Origin: JAEZVV01 sp036652035
GTDB lineage: Bacteria > Pseudomonadota > Gammaproteobacteria > Burkholderiales > Burkholderiaceae_F
Direction of reading: 5' to 3'
Length of the DNA: 64,000 nt
Assembly (NCBI GenBank): GCA_036652035.1
Contig: JAVVWR010000005.1
Span: forward strand, 7,344 to 71,343
Position 1 is the first letter of the stretch. Each line of letters begins with the position of its first letter. A program made the translations under genes and the position numbers. This document shows, in pieces, positions 46,333-53,653 of this stretch. The notes beneath the pieces were generated by a model, which was not told the DNA's origin, did no database searches, and saw nothing but the letters and a program-made list of their open reading frames with translations.

Positions 46333-48282
46333 ATGATGGATCCGCTTTCTCCCCACACCGAACCGCAAGACGCCCGCGGCCCGCTGACTCGTTTCGGCCT
46401 CGGACTCGAATCACGCGCGCAGCGCGCAGCTGCTGTACAGGCGGGGGTGCTGGCAGCCGTCTTTCGCCAGGTTCCGGCGTCCTTGCTTGGCAACCTGGCC
46501 GGTGCTGCCTTGCTGGTGGTGGTGCTGTGGGGGGCGATTCCCCAGGCTTGGCTGGTCGGCTGGTTCGGTCTGGCGGCGCTTGAATCCTGGCTGCGCCTGC
46601 GCGCCGCGCGCGCGTTCACGGTCGATCCTGATCGAGTCGAGCGAATCGGTGTCTGGCTCTCGCGCTGGGTGGCCTTGGCCGCGGGAGCCGGATTCGTCTG
46701 GGGGCTGGCCGGATACGGATTTTTCATCTCCGGCTCGCCACTGCAGGAGTTGCTGGTGGTCGTCCTGGTGCTGGGGGTGAGCTTTGGCTCTTTGCCGCTG
46801 TATGCCGGCTGGCGCCGCGCGTTCGACCTTTTCATGAGCCTGGCTCTGCTGCCGCTGGTGCTCCGCATGGCGGCCGAACAAGACCCCGCGTATTACACGG
46901 CCGCGGCGGTGGTCTTGGTGGTGTTCGCTTTCGCGCTGCTCTTTGGGCGACGGTTTGGCGCCACGGTGCGCGAATCGGTCAAGAACGATTTTGAAAACGA
47001 GCTTCTGGTCGAGCAGTTGCTCGCCGAGAAGCAGCTTGCCGAAGAAGCGCGGCGCGCGATCGAATCCGCCACCCGTGCGCGCTCCCAGTTCTTTGCCGCT
47101 GCCAGCCACGATCTGCGCCAGCCGCTGCAGGCGATCGGGATCTACGTCTCGCTCCTGCGCAAACGCGCCGAGGCGGGTGCGCTGCCCCTGGTCAACAACC
47201 TGTCGTCATCGGTCGAATCGCTCTCGAAACTGGTCGAGGAATTGCTTGAGATCTCGCGCCTGGATTCGGGTGCGATCCAGCCCCGCATCGAACAGGTCGG
47301 GGTCGAGGATCTCTTCAACACGCTCGAGCAGGAGTTCGCGCCGATTGCCGGCGCCCGCGGCTTGTCGCTGCGGGTGCGCCAGGTGCCGCGCGCGCTGCAG
47401 ACCGATGTGCTGCTGCTCCAGCGCGTGCTGCGAAACCTGCTGGCCAATGCGATCCGTTACACCAACCGCGGTGGCGTTCTGCTGGCCGCGCGCGTGCGGT
47501 CCAGCGGCACCGTGATGATCGAAGTGTGGGACACGGGTGCGGGCATTGCCGCGGTGGAAGGCGAGCGAATCTTCGAGGAGTTCTATCGCGGCGAAAGTTC
47601 CAAGGTCGAGAGCAGCGGTGCCGGCTTTGGCTTGGGCTTGTCGATCGTGCGCCGGATCTGCGGACTGCTGCGTTTGCCCTTGTCGATGTCGTCCCGCCCG
47701 GGGCGCGGCACGGTGTTCCGGATCGAATTGCCGGCGAGCCTGGGCCCGCGTCGCCTGGGTCGCAGTGCGCCTGACGCGCCTCACTGGCTGTTGCGCCCGC
47801 TCCAAGGGGTGAGAGTCGCCCTGATCGAAGACAACCTCGAGATCCGCAACAGCCTGGCTCGTCTGCTGCGTTCGTGGGGGGCGCTGGAGATCTCCGCCAG
47901 TGGCTATAACGCGGCACTGATTCGGGGGCTGTCGATGCACGATCGGATCGACGTGATTCTGGCTGACCAGAATCTCGGGCCGCATTCGCCCAGCGGGGTC
48001 GAGACCGTCTTCCGGATGCGCGAGGTCCTGGGTTTTCCGGTGCCGGCGATCATTCTTACCGCCGTGCCAGCGAGCGAAGTGCTGGCCGAATTCGCCCGCG
48101 TCATGCGCGATCGGCTGGCCCTCAACCCGACGCTGGCTGAGGCGATTGTCCGCAGCCGGGTCGAGGAGCCCATCGTGTTGCAAAAACCGACCACGCCGGC
48201 CGTGCTCAACAATGCGATCGTGGTGCAACTCGGCGGTGTTGGCGCCACCAGCGCCGCCGGCGAGAGTCAGATCGCGTCGTAG
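46333..48282 (+). CDS. Hybrid sensor histidine kinase with C-terminal receiver
   Basis: This is a 649-residue membrane kinase. The N terminus (about 40-205) has six or so hydrophobic helices and no recognisable periplasmic sensor domain. It is followed by a coiled linker, HisKA with the phospho-acceptor H259 in AASHDLRQPLQAI, and HATPase with NLLANAIRYTN, DTGAGI and GAGFGLGLSIVRR. A receiver domain (about 515-640) follows with D545 in ILADQNLG, a Thr in ILTAVP and a Lys in VLQKPTTP. The start is uncertain: ATG 46333 lacks a good ribosome site and the frame is open to TTG 46282. The convergent NarL-type regulator is its probable partner. The signal sensed is unknown. Confidence 0.88.
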   Translation: MMDPLSPHTEPQDARGPLTRFGLGLESRAQRAAAVQAGVLAAVFRQVPASLLGNLAGAALLVVVLWGAIPQAWLVGWFGLAALESWLRLRAARAFTVDPDRVERIGVWLSRWVALAAGAGFVWGLAGYGFFISGSPLQELLVVVLVLGVSFGSLPLYAGWRRAFDLFMSLALLPLVLRMAAEQDPAYYTAAAVVLVVFAFALLFGRRFGATVRESVKNDFENELLVEQLLAEKQLAEEARRAIESATRARSQFFAAASHDLRQPLQAIGIYVSLLRKRAEAGALPLVNNLSSSVESLSKLVEELLEISRLDSGAIQPRIEQVGVEDLFNTLEQEFAPIAGARGLSLRVRQVPRALQTDVLLLQRVLRNLLANAIRYTNRGGVLLAARVRSSGTVMIEVWDTGAGIAAVEGERIFEEFYRGESSKVESSGAGFGLGLSIVRRICGLLRLPLSMSSRPGRGTVFRIELPASLGPRRLGRSAPDAPHWLLRPLQGVRVALIEDNLEIRNSLARLLRSWGALEISASGYNAALIRGLSMHDRIDVILADQNLGPHSPSGVETVFRMREVLGFPVPAIILTAVPASEVLAEFARVMRDRLALNPTLAEAIVRSRVEEPIVLQKPTTPAVLNNAIVVQLGGVGATSAAGESQIAS

Positions 48283-48926
48283 CCGTGGCGGCGAGCGGCG
48301 AGCAGGGCTTCGGTGCGGTTGCTCGCGCCAAAGGCGCGGTAGATCGCGGTCACGTGAGTCTTGACCGTGCCTTCCGAGAGATGGAGTTCGCGACAGATCT
48401 GCTTGATCGGGGCGCCGCGCGCCAAGAGATTCAGCACTTCCCGCTGGCGCTCGGTCAGATCGACCGCGCGGCCGGCCAGTGTGCTCACGGCCGGCGCGGG
48501 GGTTGCGAGCAGCCCTGAGCGCTGCGCTTCCTCGAGCAGATTGGACGGGATGTAGACACCGCCGCCAAGAACGAAGCGGATGGCGGTGGCCAGCATGTCG
48601 GAATCCATGCTCTTGGGGACGAAACCGGCGGCGCCGAGTTGCAGGACGCGCATCACGCTGCGCTGGTCCTGCAGCCCCGAGAGCACCAGGATTTTCAGAT
48701 CCGGGTAGTGCTCGACAAAGCTCTCGAGCAGGCTGGTGCCTTCCACGCCCGGCAGCCCGAGGTCGAGCAAAAGCAGATCGGCGTCCTCGCCGTGGCGCGC
48801 GACCAGATCGGCCGCGGCCGTGGCGCTGGCGGCCGTGTGGACCTCGGCCGCGGGATCCAGATCGAGCAGCAATGCCGACAAGGCGGTGGTGATCAGCGCG
48901 TGATCGTCGACGATCAAAACCTTCAT
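48267..48926 (-). CDS. NarL/FixJ-family response regulator
   Basis: This is a 219-residue regulator. It has a receiver domain (MKVLIVDDHALITTAL, acidic pair D7-D8, phospho-site D55 in LLLLDLGLPG, Lys in FVPKSM) and a C-terminal LuxR-type helix-turn-helix (LTERQREVLNLLARG, then SEGTVKTHVTAIYRAF). It lies tail to tail with the hybrid kinase, and their 3' ends overlap by 16 bases. This strongly suggests a functional pair though not a shared transcript. Start ATG 48926 matches the receiver domain; an upstream in-frame ATG adds nine residues. Confidence 0.92.
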   Translation of the reverse strand: MKVLIVDDHALITTALSALLLDLDPAAEVHTAASATAAADLVARHGEDADLLLLDLGLPGVEGTSLLESFVEHYPDLKILVLSGLQDQRSVMRVLQLGAAGFVPKSMDSDMLATAIRFVLGGGVYIPSNLLEEAQRSGLLATPAPAVSTLAGRAVDLTERQREVLNLLARGAPIKQICRELHLSEGTVKTHVTAIYRAFGASNRTEALLAARRHGYDAI

Positions 48927-48995
48927 GGGCAAGGGTCCCGGTTGAAAAGTCATTTTAGTGCGTGACGGCGCGAACGCCCGAACCTGTCGTCGCGC

Positions 48996-50216
48996 TTAGG
49001 CGTGAGGGCGCGGCTGCACCAGGGCGGCCGCCGCCTTGGCGCGACGGCGGGCTTCATCGACCGTCTCGGCCTGGGCCAGAGCGACACCCATGCGGCGCTT
49101 GACGAAGGATTCGGGCTTGCCAAAGAGACGCAGCTCGGTGCCAGGAATCGCCAAGGCCTGTTCCACACCGGCGAAAGTCATGGCTTGGGCATCGGCGCCG
49201 CCGTAGATCACGGCGCTCGCCCCCGGGTTGCGCAGGCTGGTGTCAACCGGCAGGCCGAGCAGGGCGCGGGCGTGAAGTTCGAACTCGTTGGCCCACTGGG
49301 TGATCATCGTGACCATGCCGGTGTCGTGCGGGCGCGGGCTGACTTCCGAGAACCACACCTGATCGCCCTTGACGAAGAGTTCGACGCCAAACAGGCCCAG
49401 TCCGCCCAGCGCTTCGGTCACGCGGGCCGCGTAGTCCTCGGCCAGCGCCAGGGCCGCGCTCGGCATCGGTGCCGGCTGCCAGCTTTCGACGTAATCGCCG
49501 GCAACCTGGACATGGCCGATCGGTGCGCAGAAATGAGTCTCGACCGCGCCCGCCGCATTGAGGGCGCGAACGGTGAGCAAGGTGATCTCGTAATCGAAAT
49601 CGATGAAGCCTTCGACGATCACGCGGCCAAGCGCCACCCGCCCGCCGGCGTTGGCGTAGGCCCAGGCGGCTTCGATCTGGTCGGCCGAATCGATCTTGCT
49701 CTGGCCCTTGCCCGAGGACGACATCACCGGCTTGATCACGCACGGCAGACCGACGGCGGCGACCGCGGCGCGCACCTCGTCGAGCGAATCGGCAAAGCGA
49801 TAAGGCGAGGTCGCCAGGCCGAGGTCCTCGGCGGCCAGGCGGCGGATGCCTTCGCGATTCATGGTCAGTTGCGCGGCGCGGGCGGTGGGCACCACGCGGG
49901 TCAGGCCTTCGCGCTCGATCTGCACCAGCGTGTCGGTGGCGATCGCTTCAATCTCGGGAACCACGATGTCGGGGCGCTCGGCTTCGATCAGCGCGCGTAG
50001 CGCGGCGCCATCGGTCATCGGCAACACATGCGAGCGGTGCGCGACCTGCTGCGCCGGCGCGTTGGCGTAGCGGTCGGCGGCGATCACCTCGCAGCCCAGG
50101 CGTTGCAGAGCGATCGCGACTTCCTTGCCCAGTTCGCCCGAGCCCAGGAGCAGCACGCGAATCGCGGCGGAAGACAGAGGGGTGCCCAGCAGCGGGCGGG
50201 AGATCGGGGTCGACAT
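48996..50216 (-). CDS. purT: Formate-dependent phosphoribosylglycinamide formyltransferase
   Basis: PurT is an ATP-grasp enzyme that formylates GAR using free formate and ATP instead of formyl-THF in purine synthesis. The 406-residue protein has VLLLGSGELGKEVAIALQRL, ATP-binding CVIKPVMSSSGKGQS, GHVQVAGDYVESWQP and VWFSEVSPRPHDTGMVT, all typical of PurT. An AAGGA site supports ATG 50216. It stands alone, with a cytochrome terminator upstream. Confidence 0.96.
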   Translation of the reverse strand: MSTPISRPLLGTPLSSAAIRVLLLGSGELGKEVAIALQRLGCEVIAADRYANAPAQQVAHRSHVLPMTDGAALRALIEAERPDIVVPEIEAIATDTLVQIEREGLTRVVPTARAAQLTMNREGIRRLAAEDLGLATSPYRFADSLDEVRAAVAAVGLPCVIKPVMSSSGKGQSKIDSADQIEAAWAYANAGGRVALGRVIVEGFIDFDYEITLLTVRALNAAGAVETHFCAPIGHVQVAGDYVESWQPAPMPSAALALAEDYAARVTEALGGLGLFGVELFVKGDQVWFSEVSPRPHDTGMVTMITQWANEFELHARALLGLPVDTSLRNPGASAVIYGGADAQAMTFAGVEQALAIPGTELRLFGKPESFVKRRMGVALAQAETVDEARRRAKAAAALVQPRPHA

Positions 50217-50255
50217 GGTCATCCTTGGTGGCAAGAGTGAAACGGGTCTTGAAAC

Positions 50256-50280
50256 GAAAAAGCCGGCCCAGGGCCGGCTT
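50256..50280 (-). terminator. Terminator after the first small cytochrome c gene
   Basis: Read leftward, AAGCCGGCCC-T-GGGCCGGCTTTTTCGTTT forms a strong hairpin with a T run, 19 bases past the cytochrome stop (50299) and before purT. It isolates the cytochrome gene from purT. Confidence 0.9.
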
Positions 50281-50298
50281 CGATGGGCGTGGCGAAGC

Positions 50299-50580
50299 TT
50301 ATTGCGCCAGCGTCCACTTGACGGCAGCGGCGACGTCAGCTTCGGAGCCCTTGGCGGCGGGGTGACCCTTGCCGGCCATCAGCTTGGCGACGAGTTCCTT
50401 CTCGGCGTCGGCCTTGCCCTTGAACTTCTGGGCGATCGTCTTGTACGACGGGCCCATCTTCTTGGCGTCCAGAGCGTGGCAGGTGTTGCAGCCAAGCTTG
50501 GCGGTCGCGTCTTGGGCAAGAGCGGCACCGGTGGCGCCGAGCATGGCGGTAGCAACCGCCGCAAAAACGATCTTCTTCAT
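50299..50580 (-). CDS. Small periplasmic mono-haem cytochrome c, lacking the usual Met ligand
   Basis: This is a 93-residue class I cytochrome c. A signal peptide (MKKIVFAAVATAMLGATGAA, ending LAQ) gives a mature protein of about 70 residues. The haem site is C31-N-T-C34-H35, followed by KKMGPSYKTIAQKFKGK as in cytochrome c551-type carriers. Where c551 proteins place the axial methionine (about 22 residues from the C terminus) this protein has GKGHP, with H73, so bis-His coordination is suspected. It is 62 percent or so identical by eye to the neighbouring cytochrome at 50766-51047, and each has its own terminator. Confidence 0.88.
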   Translation of the reverse strand: MKKIVFAAVATAMLGATGAALAQDATAKLGCNTCHALDAKKMGPSYKTIAQKFKGKADAEKELVAKLMAGKGHPAAKGSEADVAAAVKWTLAQ

Positions 50581-50714
50581 CTCGTCTCCGGAGAAAAGGA
50601 ACTGATTACTGTCTTCACGACAGCCGGGCCGCGAAGTGGCGCGAGTCTAGCTCTGTCAATGCCGATCAGGGCGGCGTCCGGAGTCCAGAAAATGCCGGAT
50701 ATCGGACCTGGATC

Positions 50715-50753
50715 AAAAAGGCTGCAGGGTCGGCGCCGAAGGCGCCAACCCTG
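50715..50753 (-). terminator. Terminator after the second small cytochrome c gene
   Basis: Read leftward, arms CAGGGTTGGCGCC and GGCGCCGACCCTG (one mismatch) enclose a TTC loop, followed by CAGCCTTTTT (T run at 50715-50719). It sits 13 bases past the cytochrome stop at 50766, so the two cytochrome genes are probably separate transcripts. Confidence 0.85.
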
Positions 50754-50765
50754 AGATCCGTGAAA

Positions 50766-51047
50766 TTACTGAGCCAGGATCCACTTGAGGGCCGACTCGA
50801 CCTCGGGAACCGGCGCCTTGACGGCGGGGTGACCCTTGCCAGCGGTCAGCTTGGCCAGCAAATCCTTTTCGGCGTTGGCTTGGCCCTTGAACTTCTTGGC
50901 GATGTCCTGGTAGGACGGGCCCATCTTCTTCTTGTCCAGCGCGTGGCAGGTGTTGCAGCCCGGCTTTTGGGTCGCTTCCTGCGCGCTGACCGAGGCAGCG
51001 GATGCGATGGCGGCGATGGCAACAGCGATGATGGCGATCTTCTTCAT
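50766..51047 (-). CDS. Small periplasmic mono-haem cytochrome c, paralogue lacking Met ligand
   Basis: This is a 93-residue tandem paralogue of the cytochrome at 50299-50580, with a signal peptide (MKKIAIIAVAIAAIASAASV, then SAQ), haem motif CNTCH and KKKMGPSYQDIAKKFKGQ. The same GKGHP motif stands where an axial Met is expected. Residue 68, a Met in the other copy, is Thr here, so the only conserved candidate sixth ligand is the His. The ATG at 51047 is chosen because it opens the signal peptide; the frame is open 19 codons further. Electron partner unknown. Confidence 0.88.
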   Translation of the reverse strand: MKKIAIIAVAIAAIASAASVSAQEATQKPGCNTCHALDKKKMGPSYQDIAKKFKGQANAEKDLLAKLTAGKGHPAVKAPVPEVESALKWILAQ

Positions 51048-51192
51048 GTTGGATTCCCTGATGTTGAGTTCGGGCCAGGCCCGCTGGATCTTGACGCGTC
51101 GCACCGTGTGCTCGTGATCCGCGCCGGCTTCTAAAACGCTCGGTCAACGCGGCGGTTGACTCCGGCATTGCCCGCTTGGGGTTTTTATTGAT

Positions 51193-51675
51193 TTAAGGCA
51201 AGGCGGCGGGATCATGGCACGGCGGCGCGTCCGACGAAACCGGGGACGGTGCCGCTTCGGCGCGCTCGATAAAGGCGTCGACCATGCGGTCGGCGGCATG
51301 GTCGATGATCGAACCCGCGACCCGCTCGGCGCCGGGAAGCGACAGTTCGTAGGAAAGTGAAAAATCGACGCGGCAGCCCCGTTCGCCCAGGGGCTTCAAT
51401 TCCCACAGGCCATGGAAGTGACGGAAGCTGCCGTCCTCGAGATGGATCTCCATCCGGCTGGGCCGGGTTTTGGGGTTGCGCGTGCGAACCTTGAAGTGCA
51501 GGTGTTTCCAGCCCACCTCGACGGTGGCGGCGACAAAATCTTCGCCGCGTTCGAATTGCGAGGTCGCCACGCACCAGGGCAGGAACTGCGGATAGTCCTC
51601 GACCCGGTCGATGGTCTCGAACATGCGTTCGGCCGATACGCCGACCAGGGCACTGCGGTGAACTTGACGGCTCAT
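51193..51675 (-). CDS. RatA-like START-fold protein coupled to the V-type ATPase operon
   Basis: This is a 160-residue polyketide-cyclase/START protein. Its core (HRSALVGVSAERMFETIDRV, EDYPQFLPWC) is closely like RatA/Coq10, and a 20-residue Pro/Ala-rich tail follows. It is the last gene of the ATPase operon: its ATG lies inside the stop codon of the D-subunit gene (4-base overlap). The orthodox RatA with its rnfH partner is at 38018-38455, so this is a second, divergent copy. Known family roles are ribosome association and quinone binding. A link to the ATPase membrane environment is inference from the coupling only. Confidence 0.85.
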   Translation of the reverse strand: MSRQVHRSALVGVSAERMFETIDRVEDYPQFLPWCVATSQFERGEDFVAATVEVGWKHLHFKVRTRNPKTRPSRMEIHLEDGSFRHFHGLWELKPLGERGCRVDFSLSYELSLPGAERVAGSIIDHAADRMVDAFIERAEAAPSPVSSDAPPCHDPAALP

Positions 51676-52274
51676 GAGGCGCGAACTCCCAGGCGCATGG
51701 CGATCGCGTCTTCCCGCTCCAGGTCTTCGAGACGGGTTTCGAGTTCCAGCAGCGTGCCGTCGAGTTCGGGCAGCAGCACGTCGTGCAAGGCGCGGGCGCG
51801 GCGGATCGCGCGCCGGTATTCGGCCGCCAGACGTTCGAGGTTGGCGGCCACCGCGCCGAGCGCGGCGGCGGTGGCGGTGAGCGCGGCAAAGGCGGCGGCG
51901 CAGAGCTCGGCCTGGTGCGAGCGGATCAGCCCGGGCGGCAGCGGCGCATGGGCAGGGTAGTGGGCGGCAATGAGTTTCACGCCCATGAGGATACGGAGTT
52001 TGCTCGTGAGCGGCACTTCGCTCAGATCGGCTGGTGGATGCAGCTCAAGGCCTTCGAGCCCGTGCTGATGGATCGCGGCGGCCAGCGTTGCGGTGGCGGT
52101 CTGGTTTTGCTCGAGCAGTTGCTTTCTCAATTCAGCGTGGCGAGCCAACTCGCGCAGGATCTCACCGGCGAGCAATAGACATTTTTCGTCGAGAAACGAA
52201 TAGCCGTCGGCCATCGCCCGGCGCTCCTCGCGAAACTCGAGGATCTGGCTCCGGCTCGGTGCCGCCTCGCTCAT
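51672..52274 (-). CDS. V/A-type ATPase subunit D (central stalk)
   Basis: This 200-residue protein is mostly two long helices, as expected for the rotor shaft that turns inside the A3B3 head. It begins SEAAPSRSQILEFREERRAM, and the internal FLDEKCLLLAGEILREL corresponds to the conserved KRDALLxE region of D subunits. The C-terminal helix (about 140-195) returns along the shaft. It overlaps the B gene by 4 bases upstream and the RatA-like gene by 4 bases downstream. The call rests on helix pattern, length and position. Confidence 0.85.
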   Translation of the reverse strand: MSEAAPSRSQILEFREERRAMADGYSFLDEKCLLLAGEILRELARHAELRKQLLEQNQTATATLAAAIHQHGLEGLELHPPADLSEVPLTSKLRILMGVKLIAAHYPAHAPLPPGLIRSHQAELCAAAFAALTATAAALGAVAANLERLAAEYRRAIRRARALHDVLLPELDGTLLELETRLEDLEREDAIAMRLGVRAS

Positions 52275-53653
52275 GTGGCGGCTCCCAGGTGCTGGTCGAT
52301 CTGCGCGTCCGACAGCCGGGTGAGCTCGCCGCGCGGCAGTGGCGCGAGCAGCTTCCAGCCGCAGGCCATGCTCTCGGCCAGTGTGCGCGGCGCGGCCTGT
52401 GAGACGAGTTCGGTCTCGAAGCGCTGACCAAAGCCCAGGTAGAGCCGGTCGGTCTCCGACAGCCCGTCCTCGCCCACCACGCTGGCGAGCACCCGGGTCT
52501 GAACCGAGCGCGCATAGGCCGCGTAGAGCTGGCTTGCCAGGCCCGGGTGATCGGGGTGGGTGTAGTGGCCACCGGTGCCGTCCTTCATCAGGCGCGACAG
52601 GCTGGGCAGCACATTGACCGGCGGGTAGACGCCGCGCCGGTCGAGGTCGCGGCCCAGCACGATCTGGCCTTCGGTGATGTAGCCGGTGAGGTCGGGAATC
52701 GGATGGGTGATGTCGTCCGAGGGCATCGAGAGGATCGACAACTGCGTGAGCGTTCCCGCGCTGCCGTGGAGGCAGCCGGCGCGCTCAAACAGCGTCGCGA
52801 GGTCCGAATACATATAGCCCGGGTAGCCCTTGCGGCTCGGGATTTCGCCCTTGGCGGCCGAGACCTCGCGCAGCGCCTCGCAGTAATTGGTCATGTCGGT
52901 GAGGATCACCAGCACATGCTTGCCTTCAACAAACGCCAGGTACTCGGCGGCGGTGAGCGCGTAGCGTGGCGTGAGCAGCCGCTGGGTCGATGAGTCGCTC
53001 GCCAGGTTAAGGAACAGCGCGGTGCGCGCCAGCGCGCCACCGGATTCGAGCGCCTGGCGGAAGAACTCGGCCGAGTCGTGTGGCAGGCCAATGCCGGCAA
53101 ACACCAGCGCGAACTCGCCCGCGGTGTCAGACAACAGCCGCGCGTTGCGCGCGATCTCGGCCGCAATCCGGTCGTGGGGAAGACCGCCGCCCGAGAAGAT
53201 CGGCAGCTTCTGCCCGCGCACCAGGCTGTTCATCAGGTCGATCGCGGTCACGCCGGTCTCGATGAAGTCGCGCGGCATGGCGCGTGCCACCGGGTTCACG
53301 GGCAGGCCGTCGATCGGGTACTGGGCGCGCGTGGGCACGGGCGGGCCGCCGTCGATGACCTGGCCCACGCCGTTGAAGACACGCCCGAGCACGCCGGGGC
53401 CGATGCCAAACGAGAGCGGCTCGCCGCGAAAGCGCACCACGGTGTCGGGCAGCGCCAGGCCCGCGGTCGACTCGAGCACCTCGATCGTGAGCAGCGCTTC
53501 ATCGATCGCCGCCACGCGGCCTAAACGCGCGCGGCCGTCGGCGCCGCGCACCTCGACCGCGTCGCCCAGACCCACATCGAGAGTCCGGCGCAAAAAGAGC
53601 AGGGGCCCGTCGAGCCGGGCTGCCGCTCCTTCAACCAGCAGGCGCGGTTGCAT
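52271..53653 (-). CDS. V/A-type ATPase subunit B (non-catalytic head subunit)
   Basis: This is a 460-residue nucleotide-binding-fold subunit. The P-loop position reads PIFSGGGLPHDRIAAEI, the degenerate form typical of V-type B subunits. LPALGRVFNGVGQ-like GVLGRVFNGVGQVIDGG, YPGYMYSDLATLFERAG and DLTGYITEGQIVLGRDL follow as in the family. The start MQPRLLVEGA at 53653 lies inside the A gene (23-base overlap). It forms the A3B3 hexamer with the upstream gene product. Confidence 0.95.
   Translation of the reverse strand: MQPRLLVEGAAARLDGPLLFLRRTLDVGLGDAVEVRGADGRARLGRVAAIDEALLTIEVLESTAGLALPDTVVRFRGEPLSFGIGPGVLGRVFNGVGQVIDGGPPVPTRAQYPIDGLPVNPVARAMPRDFIETGVTAIDLMNSLVRGQKLPIFSGGGLPHDRIAAEIARNARLLSDTAGEFALVFAGIGLPHDSAEFFRQALESGGALARTALFLNLASDSSTQRLLTPRYALTAAEYLAFVEGKHVLVILTDMTNYCEALREVSAAKGEIPSRKGYPGYMYSDLATLFERAGCLHGSAGTLTQLSILSMPSDDITHPIPDLTGYITEGQIVLGRDLDRRGVYPPVNVLPSLSRLMKDGTGGHYTHPDHPGLASQLYAAYARSVQTRVLASVVGEDGLSETDRLYLGFGQRFETELVSQAAPRTLAESMACGWKLLAPLPRGELTRLSDAQIDQHLGAAT

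Noticed and set aside
50650..50690. Possible FNR-like box upstream of the first small cytochrome
   Set aside because: The half-sites CTGAT and ATTGA match the TTGAT-N4-ATCAA consensus poorly, so it is not reported as a site.
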